This document shows positions 1 through 8,498 of a stretch of DNA of 34,210 nt, one piece after another; within the stretch, counting starts at the first letter, position 1; the number at the start of each line of letters is the position of its first letter. The notes under the pieces were generated by a model. The model searched no databases. It was not told where the DNA came from and worked only from the letters and a program-made list of their open reading frames with translations. Made by a program: the position numbers and the translations under genes. Source of the stretch: Salinicola peritrichatus (GTDB lineage Bacteria > Pseudomonadota > Gammaproteobacteria > Pseudomonadales > Halomonadaceae); contig NZ_PZJU01000046.1 in NCBI RefSeq assembly GCF_003206715.1, forward strand, positions 11,762 to 45,971. Reading direction: 5' to 3'.

Positions 1-604
1 TGGTGTCGAGCGGTTTCTTCTTGGCTTTCATGATGTCGGGGAGCTTGGCGTAGCGCGGCTCGTTGAGGCGCAGGTCGGTGGTGACCACCGCCGGCAGCTT
101 GAGCGCGAGGCGCTGCAGGCCGCCGTCGATCTCGCGGGTGACGTGGATCTCGCCGTCGTCGATGGCGACCTCGGAGGCGAAGGTGCCCTGGGGCATGCCG
201 CTGAGCGCGGCGAGCATCTGGCCGGTCTGGTTGTTGTCGCTGTCGATCGCCTGCTTGCCGAGGATCACCAGGTCGGGCTTTTCGTCATCGACCACGCCCT
301 TGAGCAGCCTGGCCACCGCCAGCGACTCGACGCGCTCGTCGGTTTCGACATGAATGGCGCGGTCGGCGCCCAGCGCCAGCGCGGTGCGCAGCTGTTCCTG
401 GGCGGCCCTGGGGCCGACGGTGACGGCGACGACTTCGGTGGCGACGCCCCGCTCCTTGAGCCGCACCGCTTCTTCCACGGCGATCTCGCAGAAGGGATTC
501 ATGGCCATCTTGACGTTGGTGAGGTCGACGTCGGAGTGATCCGGCTTGACCCGGATCTTGACGTTGTAGTCGATGACGCGTTTGACCGCGACGAGGATTT
601 TCAT
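1..604 (-). CDS. etfB: Electron transfer flavoprotein beta subunit, partial (N-terminal ~201 residues)
   Basis: Reading leftward from ATG at 604 the translation starts [20 protein letters not shown] and stays open to the window edge, so the last ~50 residues of a normally ~250-residue protein are missing. Recognisable ETF-beta features are the N-terminal strand, the [17 protein letters not shown] segment near residues 40-56, the VTVGP and [11 protein letters not shown] nucleotide-binding stretch and the [13 protein letters not shown] loop near residues 125-137. EtfB with EtfA carries electrons from acyl-CoA and other flavin dehydrogenases to ETF-ubiquinone oxidoreductase; it binds AMP while FAD sits mainly in EtfA. 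A Shine-Dalgarno AGGAGA lies 5 nt upstream of the start. etfA is expected just outside the window to the left. The gene is divergent from the LysR regulator at 817, so a regulatory link is possible but not shown. Confidence 0.95.
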   Translation of the reverse strand, partial: MKILVAVKRVIDYNVKIRVKPDHSDVDLTNVKMAMNPFCEIAVEEAVRLKERGVATEVVAVTVGPRAAQEQLRTALALGADRAIHVETDERVESLAVARLLKGVVDDEKPDLVILGKQAIDSDNNQTGQMLAALSGMPQGTFASEVAIDDGEIHVTREIDGGLQRLALKLPAVVTTDLRLNEPRYAKLPDIMKAKKKPLDT

Positions 605-816
605 GACTTCTCCTGACAGTAATTTCAGAAACAACGCCCAGACTTTAGTCGCACATCGATAACCCAAGCGTTCCAGCCGGGAGTATAGTTGCCCATCCCA
701 AGCCCTAGCTTGACCGGGCAGGTGACGAGAGGAAATTCGGCATTGCATAAACCGGCCTTCGAGCGCACTTAAGATGCCACCTCCAAGCCGACCATCTTCA
801 GCGACGAGACAGGCCC

Positions 817-1746
817 ATGCATTTCGACCTCGCCGATCTTCGCATCTTCGTACATGTCGCCGAAGAGTGCAGTCTGACGGCCGGCGCCCAGCGCGTCCAC
901 CTTTCCACCGCGGCGGTCAGCACGCGTATCAAGGCACTCGAGCACCAACTCAACAACCGGTTATTCTATCGCAGCAGCCAGGGAGTCGAGCTGACCCCCG
1001 CCGGTGATCACCTGCTGCGTCATGCACGCCTCATCCTGCGTCAGGTCGAGCGTGTGAAAAGCGATTTTTCCGGTTATGCCAATGGCGCCATGGGGCATCT
1101 GCGCATCTTCGCCAATACCACGGCGGTCATCGAGTTCATGCCCGAAGTCCTGGCCGACTTTCTCGCTACCCGCCCCGGCGTCACCGTGGATCTCCAGGAG
1201 CGTCTGACCAGCGATATCATTCGCGGCGTGCTCGACGGCACGGCCGACATGGGGGTTCTCGGCATCATGGTGGGAATCGAGGTGCCGCCGCGACTCAAGA
1301 CGCTGCCTTTCAGCCGCGACCGGCTGGTGCTGGCCACGCCGCTCGATCACCCCCTGACCGAGCGCCAGGAGGTCACGTTCGAGGACGCGCTGGATTTTCC
1401 GCACGTCGCACTGCACGAAGGCAGCACGCTGTTTCATTTTCTGAAGACGAAGGCGCTGGAGCTGGGCAAGCAGTTGCCGGTCAGGATCCAGGTCTTCGGC
1501 TTCGAATCTGCCTGTCGCATGATCGAAGCCGGGGTTGGGGTCGGCATCCTGCCGGAGTCCTGCGCCCTGCGCTATCAGCAGAACATGCGCCTCGGCGTTC
1601 GGCATCTGAGCGACGCCTGGGCCTACCGTGAGCGCAGCATCCTCGTACGCCAGGAAGGCGTGCTGCCCGGCTGCGCCCAGGAGTTGTTGGATACCATCGT
1701 CGCGCGCAAGCAAGTTCTGCAGCCCAAACTGAGCCACAGCGCCTAG
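817..1746 (+). CDS. LysR-family transcriptional regulator
   Basis: 309 residues, the usual LysR length. The N-terminal winged helix-turn-helix covers about residues 1-60 ([19 protein letters not shown], then [20 protein letters not shown]), followed by a linker helix and a periplasmic-binding-protein-like effector domain from about residue 90 to 300. LysR proteins act as tetramers and often control the divergent neighbour; here that neighbour is etfB, with 212 bp between the starts. The effector cannot be read from the sequence. The next gene downstream is convergent, so this gene is probably monocistronic. The start has only a weak upstream purine stretch (GAGACAGG), but the HTH begins at once, which supports this ATG. 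Confidence 0.9.
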   Translation: MHFDLADLRIFVHVAEECSLTAGAQRVHLSTAAVSTRIKALEHQLNNRLFYRSSQGVELTPAGDHLLRHARLILRQVERVKSDFSGYANGAMGHLRIFANTTAVIEFMPEVLADFLATRPGVTVDLQERLTSDIIRGVLDGTADMGVLGIMVGIEVPPRLKTLPFSRDRLVLATPLDHPLTERQEVTFEDALDFPHVALHEGSTLFHFLKTKALELGKQLPVRIQVFGFESACRMIEAGVGVGILPESCALRYQQNMRLGVRHLSDAWAYRERSILVRQEGVLPGCAQELLDTIVARKQVLQPKLSHSA

Positions 1747-1829
1747 GTAGCGGTTCGTGGCGACATCGGTGGCCTGCTCGGCTTTCCCCGTGGTTCGGGT
1801 GGCCAAGTTCCGAGGCAACCCATTGTCCA

Positions 1830-2942
1830 TCACTCTTCGGCGGGCTTGCCCGGCGTGGGCGCTGCCGATTCGGTCCGGTTGGTGTCGTCATTCGCCAGCA
1901 GCTGCCGGTAGAGCCGCACATAGTCCCGAGCCATACGCTGGGCGGTGAAGCGTTCGAGGAAAGCCGCACGGACGCGGCGGCGATCCAGTTCCGGCAAGCG
2001 CTTCACGGCGTCCACCGCCGCCTCGAAGGAATCGACGACAAAACCGCTGACGCCCTCTTCGACGATCTCTTCGACGGCACCGTTACGCCAGGCAATGACC
2101 GGTGTGCCGCAGGCCATGGCCTCGATCATGACCAACCCGAAAGGCTCCGGCCAATCGATCGGAAACAAGAGCGCCCGCGCATCACCGAGCAATTGCTGCT
2201 TCTGGCGGTCATTGATCGGACCGACATGACGAATGCGCTCGTCGAGTTCGGGAGCGACATGGCGATCGAACCACTGGGGATTGCCTACATCGACGTCACC
2301 CGCCAGGCGCAGCGAGTGGCCGCTGGCCCGGGCCACATCGATGGCACGGTCGGGGCGTTTCTGATCGGTCATGCGACCAATGAAGGCCAGATATCCCCCT
2401 TCGCCGTTACCCAGGTTAAAGCGCTTCGGGTCGAGCCCGTGATAGACCGTTCCCAAGCGGTTCGATGCCGGTATGGCGGCGCCCTGGGCGTGGGAAATGG
2501 CCGCCACCGGCAAGTCCGGGAAACCGGCGAAGAAAAGCTGACGGTCGAGTTCGTCCACTCGCCAATGGATGGTGGTCAGACTATGACGGTGCCGCTCGCC
2601 GAGAAGCGCGGCATGACAGAACTCGCCGTGGCAGTGAATAACATCGAACCGATCCAGGTGCTGGCGCAGCTGTTCGAGCATCAGCGACTCCAGGACACCG
2701 GGAACGCCCGGCGGCACGTTGTCTCGAAGCCGTTGCCACTGGCTCAGGCTGGCTGAAGCCGCCAGATGGCGAGCGCTGGTATGGCTATCCGACGGAGCCA
2801 GCAGAGTCACGTCGTGGCCCATGGCCACCAGCGCCTCGGTCAGATCGAAGACGATACGCTCCGTGCCGCCGTTATCGACGGGGGGAACCGGAAAGATGAC
2901 CGGTGCGACCTGGGCAATACGCAGACGCGCTTTACGAGCCAT
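1830..2942 (-). CDS. GT4-family (GT-B fold) glycosyltransferase
   Basis: About 370 residues from the ATG at 2942 (MARKARLRIAQVAPVIFPVP). I chose this start because GGGGAG lies 10 nt upstream and the Rossmann strand RIAQVAP follows directly; longer in-frame starts at 2984 and 3047 have no good ribosome site and would run into the divergent gene. Motifs are NGGTERIVFDLTEAL (acceptor side), GRMTDQKRPDRAI and the donor-binding EPFGLVMIE (E-x7-E) with ACGTPVIA, which define retaining GT4 enzymes using a nucleotide-sugar. There are no membrane segments, so it is probably cytosolic. It diverges from the sucrose-phosphate-synthase-like gene with 40 bp between the chosen starts, so the two promoters must be close or overlap the coding starts. 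Acceptor and product are unknown; the context suggests a soluble glycoside or oligosaccharide. Confidence 0.88.
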   Translation of the reverse strand: MARKARLRIAQVAPVIFPVPPVDNGGTERIVFDLTEALVAMGHDVTLLAPSDSHTSARHLAASASLSQWQRLRDNVPPGVPGVLESLMLEQLRQHLDRFDVIHCHGEFCHAALLGERHRHSLTTIHWRVDELDRQLFFAGFPDLPVAAISHAQGAAIPASNRLGTVYHGLDPKRFNLGNGEGGYLAFIGRMTDQKRPDRAIDVARASGHSLRLAGDVDVGNPQWFDRHVAPELDERIRHVGPINDRQKQQLLGDARALLFPIDWPEPFGLVMIEAMACGTPVIAWRNGAVEEIVEEGVSGFVVDSFEAAVDAVKRLPELDRRRVRAAFLERFTAQRMARDYVRLYRQLLANDDTNRTESAAPTPGKPAEE

Positions 2943-2982
2943 AGAAGGAACGCTCCCCATCAGGTGAAAAGGATTTTCACTC

Positions 2983-5070
2983 ATGCATATCGTACATGTG
3001 GCATTGCAGGGCTGCCTGCGCGGTGGCGATATCGAGTACGGCATCACTGCCGATACCGGCGGTCACATTCGTTACCTGCTGGAACTGGTCGAGGCCTCGG
3101 CGCAGGACCCGCTGATCGAGCGGATCACGCTGGTCACCCGCGCGTTCGACTGCGACTTCAGCAGCGTAGACTATAGCCGTCCGAGCGAAGTCGTCGGGCC
3201 CAAGATCACGCTGATCCGGCTGCCGACCGAACGGCCCGGCTATCTGACCAAGGAGCAACTGTGGCAGGAGTTGCCCGCGTTCGTAGCGGCTTTCGAACGT
3301 TGGCTGGCAACGCTGCCGGCGCTACCGGACGTGCTCCATGCCCACTATGCCGATGCCGGCGAAGTCGCCGCCGAGATCGGTAGCCGTCACGCAATCCCGT
3401 TCGTGTTCACCGCCCATTCGCTGGGGCGCAGCAAGTTGAAATGCTTGGCCGGCGACAGCCTTGGCTTCGATGTCGAGACGCAGCGGGCGTTGCAACGGCG
3501 CATCGCGTTCGAGGAGCGCGCCATTCGCGAGGCCGCGCTGATCATCGCCAGCTCCCGCGATGAAGCCGAGGTCCAGTACGCCGACTATCTCCATTACGAC
3601 GCCGGACGCATTCGGGTGATTGCGCCCGGTAGCCATCTGGCCGATTTCACCGAGGCCACTTCGACCCCCGCGGTGGAAGCGATGCTTCGGCAGTTTCTGG
3701 CGGATCCCGACAAGCCGGCCCTATTGGCCATCGCGCGGCCGGTGACGCGAAAGAACCTGGCCGCCCTGGTACGCGCTTTCGGGGAGAGCGAAGCGTTACG
3801 CCGGCAGGCCAACCTGGTGATCGTGGCCGGCGTTCGCGAGCGCCTCGATGCGCTGGAGCCCGAGCTTGCCGTCAATCTGTGCGAACTGCTGAAGCTGATC
3901 GACGACTACGATCTCTACGGGCAGGTGGCCTACCCCAAGCATCACGCCCCGGAAGACATTCCGGCGCTCTATGCCTGGGCACGCGAGCGCGGCGGCGTGT
4001 TCGTCAACCCGGCTCTCAACGAGCCGTTCGGGTTGACGCTGCTGGAAGCGTCAGCGGCGGGCCTGCCATTGATCGCCACTGACAGCGGCGGCCCCAACGA
4101 CATCGTCGAGCAGTGCGGCAACGGTATATTGATCAACCCGCGTCACAGCGATGAGATCGCCCAACAGGCGCTCGCCCTGCTTCAGGACCGTTCGCGCTGG
4201 CGCCGCATGGCCGACAATGGCCATCGAGCCGTCATGGCGTTCGACTGGCGGCGCCACGCGCAGCGTTATCACGACCTGCTCGCTCGCCTGTGCCGCTCGG
4301 CGCCCAGCGCGCCGCTGCCGCAAGCGCTGCTGATCTGCGATATCGACAACACCCTGACCGGTTCGCCGGCCGGCATCCGCGCCTTCAATGCCTGGTATCA
4401 GGCGCAGCCTCAGCTGGGATTCGGCGTTGCGACCGGGCGCAGCTTCCATAGCGCGCTGTCGATTCTGGAACAGGCCGGTATTCACTACCCGCAGTTGATC
4501 ATCTCTTCGGTCGGCTCGGAAATTCACTATCTGGATGCCAATGGCGTGACCTACCGCCAGGATCGTGGGTGGTCGGAGTGGATCGATCGTCGCTGGCAGC
4601 AGGAGGCCATTCAGCAAGCGCTGCGCGACTTCCCGGGACTGACGCCCCAGGGCACGCTGGAGCAGCGGCGGCACAAGCTGAGCTATTTCAGCGATGGCGA
4701 TCCGGGCCTCGTCACCCGAGTCCATGCGCACCTGCGCAAGCAAGGCCTGGCCGGCACGGTCATCCATAGCCATGGCCGCTACGTCGATATCCTGCCGGTC
4801 GATGCCTCCAAGGGACTTGCGGTCGAACACGTGCGCAAGCGCCTGCGGATCGATCGCGAGGCGCTCTACGTGGCTGGCGATTCCGGCAACGATCTCGACA
4901 TGCTGCGCTCGGTGCCCTGCTCCATCGTCGTCGCCAACCATAGCGATGGGCTCCTCGAGGCGCCGGGCATGACACATGTCTACGCCGCCAGCGCCGCGCA
5001 TGCGCTCGGCATCATCGAAGGCGTCAAGCATTTCCAGCGTCGCCAGCCGACGGGAGACCTCGCTTCATGA
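2983..5070 (+). CDS. Fused sucrose-phosphate synthase / sucrose-phosphate phosphatase-like enzyme
   Basis: 695 residues with two domains. Residues 1 to ~440 are a GT-B glycosyltransferase of the sucrose-phosphate synthase type: N-terminal RGGDIEYGITADTGGH matches the acceptor-binding pattern of that family, and ARPVTRKNLAALVRAFGE and the donor site EPFGLTLLE (E347, E355) are present. Residues ~445-690 are a HAD-IIB phosphatase resembling bacterial sucrose-phosphatase: DIDNT (D453, D455), ATGRS, DASKG and GDSGND (632-637) are all intact. The expected chemistry is UDP- or ADP-glucose plus fructose-6-phosphate to sucrose-6-phosphate, then dephosphorylation to sucrose, a compatible solute. Both active sites look complete, so a bifunctional enzyme is likely. 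AGGTGAAAAGGA precedes the ATG. Its stop overlaps the next gene (ATGA), so they are cotranscribed. A related hexose-phosphate acceptor instead of fructose-6-phosphate remains possible. Confidence 0.88.
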   Translation: MHIVHVALQGCLRGGDIEYGITADTGGHIRYLLELVEASAQDPLIERITLVTRAFDCDFSSVDYSRPSEVVGPKITLIRLPTERPGYLTKEQLWQELPAFVAAFERWLATLPALPDVLHAHYADAGEVAAEIGSRHAIPFVFTAHSLGRSKLKCLAGDSLGFDVETQRALQRRIAFEERAIREAALIIASSRDEAEVQYADYLHYDAGRIRVIAPGSHLADFTEATSTPAVEAMLRQFLADPDKPALLAIARPVTRKNLAALVRAFGESEALRRQANLVIVAGVRERLDALEPELAVNLCELLKLIDDYDLYGQVAYPKHHAPEDIPALYAWARERGGVFVNPALNEPFGLTLLEASAAGLPLIATDSGGPNDIVEQCGNGILINPRHSDEIAQQALALLQDRSRWRRMADNGHRAVMAFDWRRHAQRYHDLLARLCRSAPSAPLPQALLICDIDNTLTGSPAGIRAFNAWYQAQPQLGFGVATGRSFHSALSILEQAGIHYPQLIISSVGSEIHYLDANGVTYRQDRGWSEWIDRRWQQEAIQQALRDFPGLTPQGTLEQRRHKLSYFSDGDPGLVTRVHAHLRKQGLAGTVIHSHGRYVDILPVDASKGLAVEHVRKRLRIDREALYVAGDSGNDLDMLRSVPCSIVVANHSDGLLEAPGMTHVYAASAAHALGIIEGVKHFQRRQPTGDLAS

Positions 5071-5942
5071 AGCTCAGCGTGTTGACCTTGGTCCGCCAGC
5101 GCCGCGAACACCTCGTCAACCTGATGCTGAGTCTCGACGCACAGCGACATCGTCCCGACGAACTGGTCATCGCCTGGATGCAGCCCGAGCCGGAAGCGAA
5201 CCTGCCCGCCGTGCGCTTTCCCGTTCGCCACGTCATGGTGGAGGGCGACACGCTCCCGCTGGCACGGGCGCGTAACGCGGCGGCGTCCGCCGCCCACGGC
5301 GAGGCTCTGGTTTTTCTCGACGTCGACTGCATCGCTTCACCGCCGCTGATCGAGCGCTATCGCGACGCCCTTTCCTCCCGCCCGGCGCTTTACCTGGGCG
5401 AGGTGCACTACCTGCCGGCCGACGCCGTGCGCTACCGTGCCGACGGTACGCTGGACCTGGAGCGTCTGGCCACCCTGGGCGAACGTCACCCGGCGCGTCC
5501 GACGCTCGCCGCGCGGGAAATACGCTTCGACCCCGACCCCGGCAATCTGTGGGGACTCTCTTTCGCCCTGATGCGTGAAGATCACCTGCGTGCCGGCGGC
5601 ATGGATGAGGGATATGTCGGCTACGGCGGCGAAGAAACCGACTATGCCTGGCGGCTGGCGGCGGCGAACGTTGCGCTCTACTGGGTTGGCGGAGCGCTGG
5701 CCTGGCACCAGTATCATCCGCTGTATGCCCCGCCCTGGCCGCACTTCGACGCCATCATCGCCAATGCCCGACGCTTCCATCAGCGCTGGAACCGCTGGTG
5801 CATGGATTATTGGCTGGAGCAGTTCTGCGAGGCCGGCGCGATCGACTGGTCGCCCGATGCCGAACGCATCGAGGTTCTGCGGCGCCCCACCGCGCAGGAG
5901 ATCGCCGCGGCGCGCCTGCCGGCCAGTGCCCGCTACTGCTGA
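5067..5942 (+). CDS. GT2-family glycosyltransferase with galactosyltransferase-like C-terminal segment
   Basis: 291 residues. The N-terminal GT-A fold shows SVLTLVRQRREHLVNLMLSL, an ARARNAAASAAHGE segment and the metal-binding DVD (D85-V-D87, in VFLDVDCIA). Around residues 180-200, GGMDEGYVGYGGEETDYAWR is the conserved acceptor/metal block seen in GT7C-like domains of inverting glycosyltransferases. No transmembrane helix is evident, so it is probably cytosolic or peripheral. Its start overlaps the stop of the sucrose-phosphate-synthase-like gene by 4 bp (ATGA), a sign of translational coupling and a shared pathway; it may extend or decorate the product of that enzyme. Its last 10 bp overlap the end of the convergent MurG-like gene. 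Substrate unknown. Confidence 0.85.
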   Translation: MKLSVLTLVRQRREHLVNLMLSLDAQRHRPDELVIAWMQPEPEANLPAVRFPVRHVMVEGDTLPLARARNAAASAAHGEALVFLDVDCIASPPLIERYRDALSSRPALYLGEVHYLPADAVRYRADGTLDLERLATLGERHPARPTLAAREIRFDPDPGNLWGLSFALMREDHLRAGGMDEGYVGYGGEETDYAWRLAAANVALYWVGGALAWHQYHPLYAPPWPHFDAIIANARRFHQRWNRWCMDYWLEQFCEAGAIDWSPDAERIEVLRRPTAQEIAAARLPASARYC

Positions 5943-7132
5943 TAGCCGTCGTTGGCGACCGAGCGTTTGGTACTCAGCGAGGTGACACGATCGCGAGTGC
6001 CGTCGGTGACCCGAGCGGCCGGCTGCGCAGCCGCTGCTCCCTCCCAGAGGCGATCGACACAGCGTTCGAGCCACTGCGCGGCGCAGCGGGCGGCATCGGC
6101 AGCGTAGAGTTCGCTCAACCTGGCGACATCCAGTGCCCGCGCCTGGCCGAGCACGGCCTGCCAGCCGGCGAAATCGGCCGGCCACACCGTCATGTTGACC
6201 GCCGCCCCCAGTTCGGCCAGGCGTTCGGCCTTGCGTGTCTGTTCGCCGAAGTAGCGCCATTCCGGCGCGACGATGTAGGGCCGTTCGAGCATGGCGACTT
6301 CATGCACGGTGTTGTCGCCGGCGGAGGCCAGCACGATATCGCTGGCGGCCAGGTAATCCACCACGTTATCGACCCAGCCGCAGTTGATCAGGTTGGCGAA
6401 GTCGGTCTCGTGACCTTCCCGGCGCAGCGGGCCGATGGTCAGGAATAGCGTTTCCGGCGCCGCCCGCGCGGCGACCGTCAGCGGCGCGTACGGCGTGCCC
6501 GAGCCGCCACCGCCGGTCAGCGCCACCACGATCTCGCGCGCCGGATCGAGCCCCAGCCGTTGCCGTGCTTCCTCCCGGCTCGGCACTCGTGCCGCGGTGG
6601 TGCAAAGCCCACCGCTGTAGAAGGTTTTCTGTCGCAGGTAGTCGGGATAATCGGCCTGCTCGAGGCGCTCGTCGAACGGCGCCAACATGCCCACACAGAC
6701 TTCGTAGGCGCCCAGATGCCCGGGGTCGTTGCGATCGCCGTGCATGCGCACCTTGATCGCCGGAACGCTGGCGATCCGCGACAGCAGCGCCAGTTCCGCC
6801 GAGACATCGATGACGAAGAGGCCGACATCGACATCGTCGAGATGGTCGATGATCCGCCGCATGGTCTGACGCATCTCGAGGACACCCATGGGCACGCAGT
6901 GCATGACCGAAGGCGTGGGCTGCTCGAACAGCGCCTGGGTGGGCACGTCGGCGCCGATCATGTCGGGCAGCGCGACGAGGTCGATCTCGCGTTCGAAACC
7001 ATCGAACAGCGAGGGATCTGCGGTCATGACACTGACCGGACGATCCAGGGAAAACTCGCGAATGATGGCCATGGTGCGCCGTGCATGGCCTCGCCCCTGA
7101 TGGTGCACGAAAAAGCTGATGGGTTTCTTCAT
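5933..7132 (-). CDS. MurG-like glycosyltransferase (GT28/GT1-type GT-B)
   Basis: About 399 residues from ATG at 7132 (MKKPISFFVHHQGRGHARR). The alternative ATG at 7144 adds four residues; at 7132 a GGA lies 8 nt upstream and the first beta strand begins immediately. The HHQGRGH turn resembles the glycine-rich acceptor loop of MurG/MGDG-synthase enzymes, VALTGGGGSGTPYAPL opens the second Rossmann domain, and DIVLASAGDNTVHEVAMLERP is the C-terminal nucleotide-sugar block. Lipid-linked or small soluble acceptors are both possible in this fold. It is convergent with the GT2 gene, the stop codons overlapping by 10 bp. Its upstream spacer (7133-7335) also holds the nspC terminator, so it has its own promoter. 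Product unknown; presumably part of the same carbohydrate cluster. Confidence 0.83.
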   Translation of the reverse strand: MKKPISFFVHHQGRGHARRTMAIIREFSLDRPVSVMTADPSLFDGFEREIDLVALPDMIGADVPTQALFEQPTPSVMHCVPMGVLEMRQTMRRIIDHLDDVDVGLFVIDVSAELALLSRIASVPAIKVRMHGDRNDPGHLGAYEVCVGMLAPFDERLEQADYPDYLRQKTFYSGGLCTTAARVPSREEARQRLGLDPAREIVVALTGGGGSGTPYAPLTVAARAAPETLFLTIGPLRREGHETDFANLINCGWVDNVVDYLAASDIVLASAGDNTVHEVAMLERPYIVAPEWRYFGEQTRKAERLAELGAAVNMTVWPADFAGWQAVLGQARALDVARLSELYAADAARCAAQWLERCVDRLWEGAAAAQPAARVTDGTRDRVTSLSTKRSVANDGYQQ

Positions 7133-7282
7133 GACACATTCCATGTGTGCGGTGGCTCACAAATCAGTGTGGCAGGTAAGCGCGGAAAATACCTTCGGTC
7201 TGATCGTCGAATTGGCCGTGCGCGGCCACATTGATGGCGATCGCGCATGCCCCCGCCACGATGTCGACTTTCGACACGCCAC

Positions 7283-7309
7283 GAAAAACGCCCCGCGGCG
7301 GCGGGGCGT
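7283..7309 (-). terminator. Rho-independent terminator of the carboxynorspermidine operon
   Basis: On the minus strand, 27 bp after the nspC stop, a perfect 9-bp stem (ACGCCCCGC / GCGGGGCGT) with a 4-nt loop is followed by TTTTT. The arms lie at 7288-7296 and 7301-7309. Confidence 0.85.
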
Positions 7310-7335
7310 CAGTCGTCATAATGGAACGATACGTC

Positions 7336-8493
7336 TCAACTCAACCGCGTCTTGTAATCCTCGTAGCCGAAGGTCTTGACCGTGCGCACCTCGCGGCTGA
7401 CCGCGTCGACCCGGCAGATCGCCGGCAACCGAATGCCGTTGAAGGTGGTGGTCTTGACCATGGTGTAGTGGGCCATGTCGGTGAACACCAGCCGGTCGCC
7501 GATCTCGAGCGGCGCATCGAACGAGTAGTCGCCGATCACGTCGCCGGCGAGACAGGTCGTGCCGCCGAGCTTGTAGGTATGCGCCTTCTCGCCCGGCTGG
7601 CCGGCGCCGATGATTTCGGGTCGGTACGGCATCTCCAGTACGTCCGGCATGTGTGCGGTGGCCGAGGTATCGAGGATCGCGATGGGACCGTCGTTGTCGA
7701 CGATATCCAGCACGCTGGCGACCAGAAAGCCGGTATTGAGCGCAATCGCCTCGCCCGGCTCCAGGTAGACCTCCAGGTGCGGATGGCGCGCCTTGAAGTC
7801 GCGCACGATCCGCACCAGCCGCTCGACGTCGTAGTCGGGCCGGGTAATGTGATGGCCGCCGCCGAAATTGACCCAGCGCAGCCCCGCCAGATAGTGCCCG
7901 AACCCGGCCTCGAACGCCGCCAGCGTCTCTTCCAGCGCATCGCTTCCCTGCTCGCACAGGGTATGGAAATGCAGCCCTTCCAGCCCGTCGAGATCGCCCG
8001 GCGCGATATCCGCCGCCCGCGTGCCGAGACGCGAGCCCGGCGCGCAGGGGTCGTAGAGCGCGACTTTTCCCGTCGAGTGCTCGGGATTGACCCGCAGCCC
8101 GCAGGAGATTCGGCGCGGTGCCGCTTTCACGATCTCGCGAAAATGGCGCCACTGCCGCGGCGAGTTGAAGCTCAGATGATCGGCGTAACGCAGCACCACG
8201 TCCATCTCCGGCGTGGTGAACGCCGGAGAATAGACATGCACCTCGCCACCGAAGGTCTCCGCTCCCAGACGCGCCTCGTCCTGGCCGCTGGCCGTCGTGC
8301 CGACCAGATACCGGCTCACCAGCGGAAAGGTGTTCCACATGGCGAAGCCCTTGAGCGCCAGCAGGATCTTCGCACCGCTCTCGGCCTGTACCCGCGCCAG
8401 CAGTTCGAGATTCCGAGTCAGCAGCGCGTCGTCGACCACGTAGGCCGGCGACGGGCAGGCATGGATGTCGAAAGGGTAAGCGTCGTGGCTCAT
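7336..8493 (-). CDS. nspC: Carboxynorspermidine/carboxyspermidine decarboxylase
   Basis: 385 residues from ATG at 8493 (MSHDAYPFDIHACPSPAYVV), 5 bp after the stop of the upstream dehydrogenase gene; the open frame continues upstream, but that extension lies inside the dehydrogenase gene. A fold-III PLP enzyme: PLP lysine K48 in ALKGFAMWNTFP, GLHFHTLCEQ, VNFGGGHH, the phosphate-binding EPGEA, and the second-subunit active-site cysteine in GGTTCLAGDVIGDYSF. NspC removes CO2 from carboxyspermidine (or carboxynorspermidine) to give spermidine (or norspermidine), the last step of the aspartate-semialdehyde-dependent polyamine route that replaces SpeD/SpeE. It is the second gene of a two-gene operon with the partner dehydrogenase, ending in the terminator at 7283-7309. 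Polyamine choice cannot be read from sequence. Confidence 0.94.
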   Translation of the reverse strand: MSHDAYPFDIHACPSPAYVVDDALLTRNLELLARVQAESGAKILLALKGFAMWNTFPLVSRYLVGTTASGQDEARLGAETFGGEVHVYSPAFTTPEMDVVLRYADHLSFNSPRQWRHFREIVKAAPRRISCGLRVNPEHSTGKVALYDPCAPGSRLGTRAADIAPGDLDGLEGLHFHTLCEQGSDALEETLAAFEAGFGHYLAGLRWVNFGGGHHITRPDYDVERLVRIVRDFKARHPHLEVYLEPGEAIALNTGFLVASVLDIVDNDGPIAILDTSATAHMPDVLEMPYRPEIIGAGQPGEKAHTYKLGGTTCLAGDVIGDYSFDAPLEIGDRLVFTDMAHYTMVKTTTFNGIRLPAICRVDAVSREVRTVKTFGYEDYKTRLS

Positions 8494-8498
8494 CGCGC

